Part shown: positions 1 through 9,804 of the stretch, one piece after another
Position numbering within the stretch: position 1 is the stretch's first letter
Layout of the letters: each line of letters opens with the position of its first letter
NCBI RefSeq assembly: GCF_016107535.1
Contig: NZ_JABASQ010000010.1
Span: 1-64,000, forward strand
Direction: 5' to 3'
From: Psychrobacter cibarius
GTDB lineage: Bacteria; Pseudomonadota; Gammaproteobacteria; Pseudomonadales; Moraxellaceae
DNA: 64,000 bases
Made by a program: the position numbers and the translations under genes
Notes under the pieces: generated by a model
What the model was told of the DNA's origin: nothing
What the model saw: the letters and a program-made list of their open reading frames with translations, nothing else
The model's database searches: none

Positions 1-2892
1 AGGCATTGCTGCCTGACTAAAGTAAACCAGCCTCCGATAAAGTCGGGGCGGTTCAATAAAAGCAACGACAATATTATCTTATTTCTCAGCCGATTAGTGC
101 TTCAAGGTGGAATGGCTAAATGTGTCGATGCATTGATACCTATAATTATCGATAATAATAAAGATAAGTATACGAGAACCATGTCAGCCAAAGCGGTTAT
201 GTCTTGCGGAAGTCGAGAACAGAAGAATGCTGTATGGCAAGGTGTCAATAATTCTGATAAAGAGATTCCAAGATGGTTGCTATCAGAGTTAGTTGTTGAT
301 GCTGAACCAAATACCGCAACTATTGATTTTATTATTGATGGAATTGCTAAGTTAGCCGAACCGAATGATTTTATGCCAACAGGTTTGACTAGATCTATGT
401 CTAGATTTATTGATCATGCAGATGGTGAAGTTGTTTATTATCTATTAAATAAGTTATATCACTACTTGAATGTAAATGATTTTTTTCAAAAAGAAGAGTG
501 TGAGGTGTCAAAAAAAGATGCTTGGCTGATGAGCGTGTCATTGAAGTGTATAGAAAGATTGGTTTTGACAAGGAATAGATACGCTTTATCAGAGGTATCG
601 TTTTCAATGTTGATTAAGGCAGTCTTATTAGAGTTTCATCAGGGAATATATGTCGATACGTGTAAGAATAATCTGCACAGTATATTACCTCAATGGGTTG
701 AAATGAATGATGCTTTGTACTGGCATAGCGTAGAAGACGCAAGAAAAAAATTTGGTAGGAACGATAAGTCATTTAATCATGACTTACATCTATTCTATAG
801 GCAAAATTACTGGAGGTTTGAAACGTCTGACTTTTCAAGAATGTTAGCGTATATCGGGTCACGAACTCTAGATAATGATAAGCTAGTCGCACTTGGTAAT
901 GCTTATCGAATATATCATCAGAGCGACTGTCCCATTAATATGTTGGAAGATTTGCGTAAAGCTGTATCAGGAAATAGTGTACTTGAGGATAAATTAGAAA
1001 GATTACTGAATCCTGAAAGTAGTGAAACAATGAAAAAGTATGAAGAAGAATTAAAGATAAGTCGTGAAAAGTTTAAGAAAATACAAGAAGATCGAGAAAA
1101 AAATGACAAAGAATGGATAACACATTTAAGCAATAATCCATCGGAGATTAGTAGCCCTCCAGAAGGGAAAAACAATATTACAGATCATCATTTATGGCTA
1201 TTAAGAGAGCTAGAAAAAGATAGCCCGAATATTACTCGTCAGCATTATAGTGACTGGAGAAGTCTTACTCCCAAGTTTGGTAAAGAGGTTGCTCTAGCAT
1301 ACAAAGACTTTTGTATGAATTATTGGCGAAGTCATAGACCCCCATTAAAATCAGAACAGAATTTTGATAATTCAATTCCTGCCGCTTTATTAATTGCTTT
1401 ATCTGGTCTAGAAATTGAAGCCAATGAAATCAGTGGTTTCCCCAACTATTTAGACACTAACGACCTTAATACAGCATTGCGTTACATTACTTGGGATATT
1501 AACGGTTTTCCCAGTTGGTTTGAAAGAGTGCATAGAGCGTTTCCAAAAGCCACAGAAGATGCTATATGGAAAGAGCTACTTTGGGAGTTAAAAACCTGTA
1601 GTTCTGAGGGTTCTTTGAGTCATATTTTGCAGGACTTGATTCGTCATGCTCCTTGGCTTCATGAATTGATGGCTGGCAGAGTATTAAAATATTTGATGAG
1701 TCGTACCAGTCCACTTATTATTCGTAAAGAATACTGTGTAAAGATATTGATTGAGGGCGGTGTTGAATCTGGAAAGCTAGCCATACTAGCTGATAAATAT
1801 ATAGCACTTAATGCGGATAACTATAAAGAAGTGGCTTGGTGGTTTGCACTATTGGTTGATAATGATGCAAATAGTGGTATCTCAAGGCTGAAGAGCTGGC
1901 TACTACTGCTGAACGAAGAAGATGCTCAGCAAGTTGCTGCGATATTTATCACAGCATTATTAGGTGGAACTTATACTCAGAAAACAGTGTATTACGCAGG
2001 AAAATTTAAGACAGCCCCTCATTTGAAAACTCTTTATATGCTGATGCATAAATATATTAAGCCAAGCGATGATATACAGAGAGCTGGCAAAGGCGTATAT
2101 TCGCCGACCATTCGTGATGATGCTCAAGATGCTAGAGATAAATTATTACACTATTTGGTAGAGATACCAAGCAAAGCGAATTATTATGCTTTAAAGCAAA
2201 TTTCTGAAGAATATAAAGATGGATCTCAAAAGCTGTTAGTTCAAAGACGAGCTTACGAAATGGCGGAGAGATATGGAAACTTAATACCGTGGTCTGCCGA
2301 GCAGTTTAAAGAATTTCATAAATCCAAAGTATTACCTCCTCGAACACATAGACAGCTTTTCGAGTTGGCTGTACAACAGTTAAATGCGCTTAAAGGTTGG
2401 ATAGAGAATGGTAATGACAGTCCGTGGCGAACTTGGCAAAAAGCGGCAGAAGAGAATGAAGTCAGAACCCTCATAGCGGGCTACCTAAATCAGAACAGTA
2501 AGAATCACTATACCATTGCTGAAGAGCCTGAATTGGCTAATGACCAGCGAATGGATATCAGGCTTGCTAATCCAAATGTCCAATCCCCAGTGCCTATTGA
2601 GTTAAAGTTACTTGATAAAAACTGGAGCGGTAGAAAGTTATGTGAGCGACTAAGAAACCAGCTGGCTGGCGACTATTTAAGAGAAGAATCAGCAGGATGC
2701 GGTATATTTCTTTTGATTTCCTTAAATACTGAAAAAAACTGGATGGTTGAAGGTAAAAAAGTCAGTATTGAAGGTCTAGCACCAGCCCTAAAGGAATATT
2801 GGAAAGATATTTCCCATGGATATACCGGTGTCGAAGAAATAGAGGTGATAGTTATTAATATGAATAAACGAGCACTGGTTTCTAATACGTAA
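1..2892 (+). CDS. 5'-truncated large helical protein with C-terminal PD-(D/E)XK-like nuclease motif; candidate defence protein
   Basis: The reading frame is open from base 1, so the start lies left of the window; the GTG at 97 is only the first in-frame start codon visible. About 963 residues are seen. Most of it looks alpha-helical and repeat-like (HEAT/TPR style), with a charged coiled-coil-like stretch near bases 1015-1125. Close to the C-terminus, Asp in 'QRMDIRL' (base 2554), then Glu and Lys of 'PIELK' (bases 2599-2607), followed by 'LRNQLAGDYL' and a hydrophobic 'GIFLLISL' strand, match the D-x(n)-E-x-K layout of the restriction-endonuclease fold. Arg is often AGA/AGG and Ile often ATA, unlike the CGT-rich core genes next door, which suggests horizontal transfer. 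Large proteins of this shape can carry an NTPase (NACHT/STAND) domain upstream, but that part is not visible, so the defence role is inference. An intrinsic terminator follows. Confidence 0.7.
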   Translation, partial: RHCCLTKVNQPPIKSGRFNKSNDNIILFLSRLVLQGGMAKCVDALIPIIIDNNKDKYTRTMSAKAVMSCGSREQKNAVWQGVNNSDKEIPRWLLSELVVDAEPNTATIDFIIDGIAKLAEPNDFMPTGLTRSMSRFIDHADGEVVYYLLNKLYHYLNVNDFFQKEECEVSKKDAWLMSVSLKCIERLVLTRNRYALSEVSFSMLIKAVLLEFHQGIYVDTCKNNLHSILPQWVEMNDALYWHSVEDARKKFGRNDKSFNHDLHLFYRQNYWRFETSDFSRMLAYIGSRTLDNDKLVALGNAYRIYHQSDCPINMLEDLRKAVSGNSVLEDKLERLLNPESSETMKKYEEELKISREKFKKIQEDREKNDKEWITHLSNNPSEISSPPEGKNNITDHHLWLLRELEKDSPNITRQHYSDWRSLTPKFGKEVALAYKDFCMNYWRSHRPPLKSEQNFDNSIPAALLIALSGLEIEANEISGFPNYLDTNDLNTALRYITWDINGFPSWFERVHRAFPKATEDAIWKELLWELKTCSSEGSLSHILQDLIRHAPWLHELMAGRVLKYLMSRTSPLIIRKEYCVKILIEGGVESGKLAILADKYIALNADNYKEVAWWFALLVDNDANSGISRLKSWLLLLNEEDAQQVAAIFITALLGGTYTQKTVYYAGKFKTAPHLKTLYMLMHKYIKPSDDIQRAGKGVYSPTIRDDAQDARDKLLHYLVEIPSKANYYALKQISEEYKDGSQKLLVQRRAYEMAERYGNLIPWSAEQFKEFHKSKVLPPRTHRQLFELAVQQLNALKGWIENGNDSPWRTWQKAAEENEVRTLIAGYLNQNSKNHYTIAEEPELANDQRMDIRLANPNVQSPVPIELKLLDKNWSGRKLCERLRNQLAGDYLREESAGCGIFLLISLNTEKNWMVEGKKVSIEGLAPALKEYWKDISHGYTGVEEIEVIVINMNKRALVSNT

Positions 2893-2965
2893 GCGGTCAG
2901 ATATCAAACCGTGATTTTTGCATTCTTCAATATGCTAAATAATTAACTAGAGCTTTTAAAGTATA

Positions 2966-2995
2966 AAAAAAGCCGAGATAAACTCGGCTTTTTTA
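2966..2995. terminator. Bidirectional intrinsic terminator
   Basis: A 12-bp perfect stem (GCCGAG/CTCGGC core flanked by A and T runs) closes a 5-base loop. It lies between the convergent left-edge gene and rpoD and has U-tracts in both directions. Confidence 0.9.
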
Positions 2996-3018
2996 TTGGT
3001 GCTTAGTTTGCTTTATGA

Positions 3019-4962
3019 TTAATCATTCTCTAAGAACGAACGCAGATGCTCAGAGCGTGACGGATGACGCAATTTACGCAGTGCTTTTGCCTCAATCTGA
3101 CGAATACGCTCACGTGTTACGTCAAACTGCTTACCCACTTCTTCCAAGGTATGGTCGGTTGGCATGTCGATACCGAAGCGCATTTTTAGCACGCGTGCTT
3201 CACGCTCAGTCAGATTGCCCAATACATCACGAGTCGCTTCACGCAGACCAGCTGCGGTCGCATCATCAACAGGGCTTGAGATCGTACCATCTTCGATGAA
3301 ATCACCTAGATGCGAGTCTTCATCATCACCGATTGGTGTCTCCATAGAGATAGGTTCTTTGGCGATTTTCAGTACTTTACGGACTTTAACTTCGTCCATC
3401 TCTAAGCGTTCACCTAACTCCTCAGGCGTTGGCTCGCGTCCCATTTCTTGTAGCAATTGACGTGAGACACGGTTTATTTTATTAATCGTCTCAATCATAT
3501 GCACAGGGATACGGATGGTACGTGCTTGGTCAGCGATAGAGCGGGTAATTGCCTGACGAATCCACCATGTCGCATAGGTCGAGAACTTATAACCACGGCG
3601 GTATTCAAATTTATCGACGGCTTTCATCAGACCGATGTTACCTTCTTGGATTAAATCCAAGAATTGTAGACCGCGGTTGGTATATTTCTTCGCGATAGAA
3701 ATAACCAGACGCAGGTTAGCTTCGACCATTTCTTTTTTGGCGCGGCGAGCTTTTGCTTCACCGACTGCCATACGGCGCGCGACATCTTTCATATCGTGGA
3801 TTTTCATGTCGAGCTGTTGCTCGTAGTCACGAATGCGACGTTGCAATAAAATAACATCATCAGTGACTTTTTCTAGCGTACCAGCAAACGCAGGCTTACC
3901 TTTGATGCGCTCAATCAACCAATCAACGTTGGTTTCGTTGCTAGGGAAAGTCTTACGGAACTCTTCACGTGGCATACGTCCACGGCGAATGACCAAACGC
4001 ATGATTTGACGTTCTTGCTTACGCACATCATCATAGACATCATGCATGATAGCCATGACTTGGTCTGACAAGCGATTGTTCAACTTTAGCATCATAAAGC
4101 GTTCGGCAAGTAAGGCATAAGCAGTATCTGCTTCTGTGCTACCACGGCCATAATCTAGCAAGGCTTGCTTGGCTTTAATAAATAAGTGTTCGATTTCTTC
4201 TAGACGCAGACGTACTTCTTCAGGATCGATACCGCTGGTTTCTTCTTCAGCTTCCTCTTCAACGTCGTCTTCATCCTCGTCCTCATCATCAAGCGCCGCT
4301 GCTTTGGCTTTTGCTTTGATCACAGGCGGATTTTCTTTCTCTTCTTTTATGCGTTCACGTTCTTCTTTTGCTGCCTCTTTTGCTTCTTGGGCAGCGATTT
4401 TGTCTGCTTCGGTCTCAGGATCTAAAAAGCCAGTAATGACGTCAGAAAGCTTTTTTTCGCCATCTTGTACTTTTTGATACTCATCAAGGACGAACTGTAC
4501 GGTGCCCGGCCAGTAAGACATCGCATGCTGTACGTCACGAATGCCTTCTTCGATACGCTTGGCAATGGCGATCTCACCTTCACGGGTCAATAGATCAACC
4601 GTACCCATTTCACGCATATACATACGCACAGGGTCAGTGGTGCGACCCGGCTCAGTCTCAACAGAGGCCAATACCGCCGCTGCCTCATCCGCTGCCATGT
4701 CATCATCGCTTGAATCGTCGTTCATCAAGATGTCATCGGCATCAGGCGCAGATTCAAAGATTTTGATACCAACGTCGGTCAGCATTTGCACAATATCTTC
4801 GATCTGATCGCTTTCGGTAATAGAGTCGGGCAGTTGGTCATTCACCTCAGCATAGGTGAGATACCCTTGCTCTTTACCCATTTGGATTAAGGTGGCCAGT
4901 TGAGATGTGGACTTAGAAACTGACTTATCGTTCATAAATACTCGCTTACTTGCATCGGACAT
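3019..4962 (-). CDS. rpoD: RNA polymerase primary sigma factor RpoD (sigma-70)
   Basis: This is the housekeeping sigma factor that directs RNA polymerase to -10/-35 promoters. Region 1.1 is at the N-terminus ('[14 protein letters not shown]'), region 1.2 follows near residue 105 ('[16 protein letters not shown]'), then the non-conserved region containing a very acidic patch ('[17 protein letters not shown]'). Region 2 includes '[20 protein letters not shown]' and the -10-reading '[10 protein letters not shown]'. Region 4 carries the -35 helix-turn-helix '[20 protein letters not shown]'. The length of 647 is normal for the group. Start choice is uncertain: the ATG at 4962 gives an MSD start as in Acinetobacter RpoD, while the in-frame ATG at 4935 is also possible; neither has a clear Shine-Dalgarno sequence. 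The gene is single, with a 500-base gap upstream. Confidence 0.98.
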   Translation of the reverse strand: MSDASKRVFMNDKSVSKSTSQLATLIQMGKEQGYLTYAEVNDQLPDSITESDQIEDIVQMLTDVGIKIFESAPDADDILMNDDSSDDDMAADEAAAVLASVETEPGRTTDPVRMYMREMGTVDLLTREGEIAIAKRIEEGIRDVQHAMSYWPGTVQFVLDEYQKVQDGEKKLSDVITGFLDPETEADKIAAQEAKEAAKEERERIKEEKENPPVIKAKAKAAALDDEDEDEDDVEEEAEEETSGIDPEEVRLRLEEIEHLFIKAKQALLDYGRGSTEADTAYALLAERFMMLKLNNRLSDQVMAIMHDVYDDVRKQERQIMRLVIRRGRMPREEFRKTFPSNETNVDWLIERIKGKPAFAGTLEKVTDDVILLQRRIRDYEQQLDMKIHDMKDVARRMAVGEAKARRAKKEMVEANLRLVISIAKKYTNRGLQFLDLIQEGNIGLMKAVDKFEYRRGYKFSTYATWWIRQAITRSIADQARTIRIPVHMIETINKINRVSRQLLQEMGREPTPEELGERLEMDEVKVRKVLKIAKEPISMETPIGDDEDSHLGDFIEDGTISSPVDDATAAGLREATRDVLGNLTEREARVLKMRFGIDMPTDHTLEEVGKQFDVTRERIRQIEAKALRKLRHPSRSEHLRSFLEND

Positions 4963-5464
4963 TTTTATATTGTGACGCGCTATCGGTCGCTCAGTGCGTT
5001 GATATAATCAATCGATTCATCAAAATATGGCGTAGAGGTTGTCAATAATATCAAAAATGAGTTGATATGAATAAAGGCTCAAAATACTACAATTACAATG
5101 CTAAAAAACTGCTAGAAATTAGTAACGCTAAAAACTCTTCAAGATAACATTATCTAAATAATATATAAAAATAACGGTACCTAAAAACGGATACTTCAAA
5201 ATAATATCTAAAATTTGTGCTTAATGAGGCGGATTTATCGTCATCTATTAAATCGGGCTATAAATAGTTAGCGACACAGTTTAACACACACCAGCGTAAT
5301 CAAGCACGAGGTAGTGATATCTACCGACCATTTTTTACCGATTATTTTATATCAGCCAAATGATTAAATGGCAATACATGCTATTGGGCATAATCATTAG
5401 TAGTGGGGGCAGCCGCTATACTTTTAAAGGGTTAGAGATTTTTTAGCAAAAATAATGGCAAACG
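4963..5464. other. Intergenic region between rpoD and dnaG
   Basis: These 502 bases are AT-rich and hold no convincing ORF. They must contain the rpoD promoter (minus strand) and the 3' end of the dnaG transcript. I see no clean intrinsic terminator, tRNA or repeat here. rpsU, which often precedes dnaG in gammaproteobacteria, is not in the window. Confidence 0.6.
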
Positions 5465-7627
5465 TTAAGATTTCACCGTCGCCATCTGCGCTGACTGCTC
5501 AGCTTGCTGCGCGCGTAGCCAATCATTTAATAATTGCGACTGCTTACGGACAATCGCCAGCTTGATATGATCAGGATTTTTGATAAGCTCTTGCGTCTTT
5601 TTTTGCAGATGTAACTTGAGCAACTGCATCACCAAGTTTTCGATCAACTCATCCAAGCTCAAAATATTTCTGCCAATTAATGTCTTATAAAATCCGCCCC
5701 AGCTACGGCTAAGTGTGTCTTGGGTGATTGGTTTGACATTAGACAATATAAAGTGTGCGGCGGCGTTGGCATCTTTGGGTAAATGATTCAGGCAGCGTTT
5801 GATGGTGCTAACGATATCCAGCAGGTCGGTATCTTGCAGATCTTCCCAAGCAAGCGGACGCAAGATGTCAGGCGCGGCTTTTTGCTTGATGTGTGCTGGC
5901 AGCTGTAAATCATTAATACCTGCCTGCTGCCAAATGGCTTCGATAGGGTCTTCAATTAAGGCACGTGGCTGAAACAAAAAACAAAGTTGCAATTGCTGAC
6001 TGATGGTCATGTCACCATCAAAATCTAGCAGCGCATCTTTGGCTTCGATATTTTGGCTACGTTTACCACCCAGCTTCTGATAGACGTCATTGTTCAGCAA
6101 ATAGCGAAAGCTACTGCCTTTAGGTAATGCAGTGGTCAAGGCACGTACTTGCGACATGAGCTTGGCTTTGCCTTCTGCCAAGGTTAAATCGTAACGCTCG
6201 CTTAAATAGGCAAAAATATACTGTGACAATGGCATGGCATTCGCGATTTGCTCACGCATGGCATCGCCGCCCTGACTCTTAATAAACGTATCAGGATCAT
6301 GATTATTTGGTAGGGTCAAAAACCGCAGTTCTTTATCATCGGCCAGTACTGGCAAAGCCACTTCAAGGGTACGCCAAGCCGCTTTTTGTCCTGCGCTATC
6401 GCCATCAAAGCTTAAAATTAGCGTTGGATTGAGTGTCAATAGCCGCGAGATTTGGCTTTCATTGATCGCCGTACCCATCGAAGCGATAGCACCATAAATA
6501 CCCGCTTGATAGAGGGCAATCACATCCATATAGCCTTCGACCACTAGCCAGCTGTCGGCACGTTGTTGGCGTGATTCGTAATAGCCATACAGCACATGCT
6601 GTTTATGAAAAACGGGCGAGTCAGATGAGTTGATATATTTAGGTTTGACTTCATCATCGAGCGCCCGCCCACCAAAACCAATGGTGCGTCCTTGATTGTC
6701 TCGAATCGGGAAAATGACCCGATCACGGAGTAGATCATAATCGCGCCCTGACTCTGATTGGCGCACCAAACCAAGCGCCTTTAAGCCTTCAATATCTTGT
6801 GGAAACTGATGCTCAAGATGCTGCCACCCAAAGGGCGCATAGCCTAAGCCAAAGGTCTCAAAGATGTCTTCTGTAATACCACGCGATAAAAAATAGTGCT
6901 TAGCATGCGGATGAATGGTGAGATTATGCTGATAAAACTGCTGGATTTGCTCTAACAGCTCATACAGATTACCGTCTTTATCGGAAACGCTATGATCATC
7001 GTACAATGCCGCAGCGTCAGTATCGCCACCTGTCAACCATGCTGGTGGATAGCTATTATCATCTTGGTAGTCTGTGCCATAAGAATCTTCTGGATAAGAC
7101 GCTGAGTCGTAAGCATCTAGCGGTGGATACTCATCGTAGCCGTTGCTACTATCGTGATAAACGGGTTGATCGGTATCGCCGTACTGGTTTTGTTGCTGAA
7201 TAGCCGAAGTAGCGTTAATAGAAGGTACATCAATTGTTTGAGCAGGACTTTTAGCGTCGATAGTCGGACTAGGTATTGACGGTGGTGCAATCGGTTTTGG
7301 TGCACGGCGCTGGTAGCTGACGTTTTGTTGCTCTTCTTTTGGGACTTCGATGCCCGTCTGCTTTGATAGCTCATTGACCGCTTCAATGAACGTTAAATTT
7401 TCATAATCGCGTAAAAAACTGATGGCATTACCGCCGACGCTACAGCCAAAGCAGTGATAGATGTTTTTTTGTGGATTGACATAAAAAGAGGGCGACTTTT
7501 CACCATGAAATGGACAGCAGCCTTTAAACTCACTACCAGCACGTTTAAGCGTCGTATGACGCCCAATGATACTGATTAAGTCAGCTTGGCTATTTAATTG
7601 GTCGAGAATGTGATTTGGAATACTCAT
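5465..7627 (-). CDS. dnaG: DNA primase DnaG
   Basis: DnaG makes RNA primers at the replication fork. The N-terminal zinc-binding domain has Cys38, His41, Cys59 and Cys62 ('CCPFHGEKSPSF', 'YHCFGCSVGG'). The RNA-polymerase core starts near residue 225 and contains the Toprim motifs 'VEGYMDVIALYQAG' (about residue 362) and 'LSFDGDSAGQKA' (about 405), which bind the catalytic metals. The C-terminal helicase-interaction region is present. Between the zinc domain and the core (about residues 110-225) is a long low-complexity linker rich in Pro, Ser, Asp and Tyr, which raises the length to 720 compared with 581 in E. coli. The ATG at 7627 yields the usual DnaG N-terminus. It lies downstream of bamD on the same strand but a terminator separates the two. 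Confidence 0.97.
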   Translation of the reverse strand: MSIPNHILDQLNSQADLISIIGRHTTLKRAGSEFKGCCPFHGEKSPSFYVNPQKNIYHCFGCSVGGNAISFLRDYENLTFIEAVNELSKQTGIEVPKEEQQNVSYQRRAPKPIAPPSIPSPTIDAKSPAQTIDVPSINATSAIQQQNQYGDTDQPVYHDSSNGYDEYPPLDAYDSASYPEDSYGTDYQDDNSYPPAWLTGGDTDAAALYDDHSVSDKDGNLYELLEQIQQFYQHNLTIHPHAKHYFLSRGITEDIFETFGLGYAPFGWQHLEHQFPQDIEGLKALGLVRQSESGRDYDLLRDRVIFPIRDNQGRTIGFGGRALDDEVKPKYINSSDSPVFHKQHVLYGYYESRQQRADSWLVVEGYMDVIALYQAGIYGAIASMGTAINESQISRLLTLNPTLILSFDGDSAGQKAAWRTLEVALPVLADDKELRFLTLPNNHDPDTFIKSQGGDAMREQIANAMPLSQYIFAYLSERYDLTLAEGKAKLMSQVRALTTALPKGSSFRYLLNNDVYQKLGGKRSQNIEAKDALLDFDGDMTISQQLQLCFLFQPRALIEDPIEAIWQQAGINDLQLPAHIKQKAAPDILRPLAWEDLQDTDLLDIVSTIKRCLNHLPKDANAAAHFILSNVKPITQDTLSRSWGGFYKTLIGRNILSLDELIENLVMQLLKLHLQKKTQELIKNPDHIKLAIVRKQSQLLNDWLRAQQAEQSAQMATVKS

Positions 7628-7716
7628 GCAAAAAACAGTTTACCATAGGTGTATTATCTTAAGCATAGGCAATATTGGGCGCAAACAATATTGGGCATAG
7701 ATAATGAAACAGAAAC

Positions 7717-7757
7717 AGAAAAAATAAGGCCAACTCTGTCGTTGACCTTATTTTTTT
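7717..7757 (-). terminator. Intrinsic terminator after bamD
   Basis: AATAAGG-C-CAAC and GTTG-A-CCTTATT form a stem with one internal mismatch around a 6-base loop, flanked by A and T runs. It lies downstream of bamD on the minus strand and isolates dnaG. Confidence 0.75.
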
Positions 7758-7835
7758 CATGATGTGCGTTGATGTACTAAAAAGAAGAGACGTTCTCTTA
7801 ATTAAAAGAGAGAGGTTGCCTCAAATCTAGCGTAT

Positions 7836-9038
7836 TTATTCATCATTCATATCGACATCTGCTGGCAGGATATCAATCCCTTGAACAGGCAATGTCGTAC
7901 GGCGTACAGGATTGGTGTTTTGCGGATCGACATTGGCTTCTCTTGCCGTAGAGCCAGTGCTCGATTGGCTAGTAATGCGCTCAGCGGAGGCTTCAGGCAG
8001 ACCCAAGCCGACATTGATGCCAGTATTGGCGCGCACAGGTGAAGTACCTTGCGCTGCACTGGCTGCTGCTGCATTATCGCTTGGCAGTCTCAATTGACTG
8101 GCGTTACGAATAACCTGAGTTTTGGTCGCGCCGTTATAGTCGCCTGTCGCAACTGATGAAGTATCTTTGTTAAAACGACTTAACTGTCCAAAAGTCAATT
8201 TGTTGATGAAAGAACGCTCACGTTTGGTGTCGAGTTTAACGCGTCCATCAGCACTTAACATGTTGGGATAATTAATCTGCAATAGAGTTTTGTATTCTGC
8301 TGCCAAATCAGACATACCCAATTTGTCATAGCTATAAGCTAAGACCGCGATTGCGTCAGGGATGGATTCACTAAGTGGATAGTATTGAAACACCCATTTG
8401 GCACGGTTAACAGCAGCGACATAAGCTTCGCGCTCGATATACCAGTTGGCTGCACTCATCTCACTTTCAGCAAACTGATTATAAATGAAAGTCATGCGCT
8501 GAGCGGCATCTGGCGCGTAAGGGCTGTTAGGGTACTTGTTAATAAGCTCTTGAAAGTTAGCGAAGGCAATACGTAAATAGGCGGTATCACGCTCAGCTTG
8601 ATTGAGCTTAAACAGTTTCAGACCTTCTGATGAGCCTTGCATATTGGCGACGCCGCGCACATAGTAAGCGTAGCTGACTTGCGGATTAGAAGGATATAGG
8701 TTAATAAATTGCTCAGCGCTGGCGGCTGCCATTTCATACTTACCACTGGAATATTGTGCGTACATCATGTCGAGTAATGCTTGCTCAGCGTATTGTCCAG
8801 TAGGATAAAAAGTGCGCAGATTGGTCAAATCTTCGATGGCTTGTGTATAGCGGCCTTTATCAATCTGGGTAATGGCGTCGTTATAATAATTCTGCTCTGA
8901 TTTTTCGGCAGTTTCTACTGCATCGACGTCTTTACCGCCAGTCAGGTTTTTGAAAGTCTGACAGCCCACTAAGTTTACGCTTAGCGCAAGTAGGGTTATT
9001 GAGGACAGTTTGATAAACGTATTGCCAACAGCTTGCAT
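7836..9038 (-). CDS. bamD: Outer-membrane assembly lipoprotein BamD, long variant
   Basis: BamD is the essential lipoprotein partner of BamA in beta-barrel insertion. The signal peptide ends in the lipobox 'LVGC'. The ATG at 9038 is chosen because a strong SD (GGAGAAG) lies just upstream and it gives a normal-length signal peptide; the frame continues open to 9083. TPR-like helical repeats follow ('YNDAITQIDKGRYTQAIEDL', 'LRTFYPTGQYAEQALLDM', 'YPNSPYAPDAAQRMTFIYNQ'). The TPR core ends near residue 255 and is followed by a low-complexity Ser/Thr/Ala/Asn-rich tail of roughly 130 residues, making it 400 residues against about 245 in E. coli. It is divergent from rluD-pgeF, the same order as in E. 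coli. Confidence 0.95.
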   Translation of the reverse strand: MQAVGNTFIKLSSITLLALSVNLVGCQTFKNLTGGKDVDAVETAEKSEQNYYNDAITQIDKGRYTQAIEDLTNLRTFYPTGQYAEQALLDMMYAQYSSGKYEMAAASAEQFINLYPSNPQVSYAYYVRGVANMQGSSEGLKLFKLNQAERDTAYLRIAFANFQELINKYPNSPYAPDAAQRMTFIYNQFAESEMSAANWYIEREAYVAAVNRAKWVFQYYPLSESIPDAIAVLAYSYDKLGMSDLAAEYKTLLQINYPNMLSADGRVKLDTKRERSFINKLTFGQLSRFNKDTSSVATGDYNGATKTQVIRNASQLRLPSDNAAAASAAQGTSPVRANTGINVGLGLPEASAERITSQSSTGSTAREANVDPQNTNPVRRTTLPVQGIDILPADVDMNDE

Positions 9039-9804
9039 ACTTCTTCTCCGACACAAGACGTATAATAGCAGCGACGCTATCATACTAGATATTAGGTTAA
9101 TGATAAAAAACGATGCGTAGGCATCAATAGTGGTCTGTCATCTACTATGTCAATCATCGGACATACCAGTTATCGTTATTAAAAAACGCTTGATGGCATA
9201 GGGTTTATATCAAACCAAATGCTTTTAATAAAAATTCGATAAGCATACAGTGGCATAGCATACAGCAAAATATGGCTATACTTTATAGAATAACGTTTGC
9301 TTCGTCTATTTTTTCGCCATCTATATTGTACTTAATCCAATCGTGCTCATCGAATTTGAGTCAGTATCGTACAGTTATTAGTCTACTGCAACGCATATAC
9401 GATATGCTGCTGCTCGCAATGAGCTGTACACCAGCGCATGTCAGTTTGGCATTTTAACATGAGCTGCTGTCACGAGCGATATCGAATGTCGCTGACACTG
9501 ACAAATATACAGTAAATTACAGCAATGTCATATTTTAGAGAGTTAAGTACGGCGCTGACGCTCGCTGCGGTATAATCAAAAAATGACAGATAACACACAG
9601 CTTCTATAGGGCTTAGGCGCTTGGCGTGATACACTAGCACGGTATTGCCTCCGCTTTTTTCGACGACGATCGCTTTTATGATAAGTGATTGATAGCGAAT
9701 GGCCTTTTGTTTTTTATAGCGTTACGCTTAACACTTTATTAGAAATTTTCTCAAAAGCTACCTTTCAAAACCATGTTAGGCGCTTTGCCATATATAAATC
9801 TGCT
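9039..9804. other. Divergent promoter region between bamD and rluD
   Basis: About 770 bases carry no gene I can support; a 61-codon frame at 9272-9457 has no family resemblance or ribosome binding site. The region should carry the divergent promoters of bamD and rluD. If rluD starts at the GTG at 9685 the gap is 120 bases shorter. Confidence 0.5.

Noticed and set aside
4169..4477. Ser-rich frame opposite rpoD
   Set aside because: The poly-Ser run is only the antisense reading of the acidic Asp/Glu patch of RpoD.
9272..9457. 61-codon plus-strand frame upstream of rluD
   Set aside because: It lacks a ribosome binding site and recognisable sequence; the region is better explained as divergent promoters.
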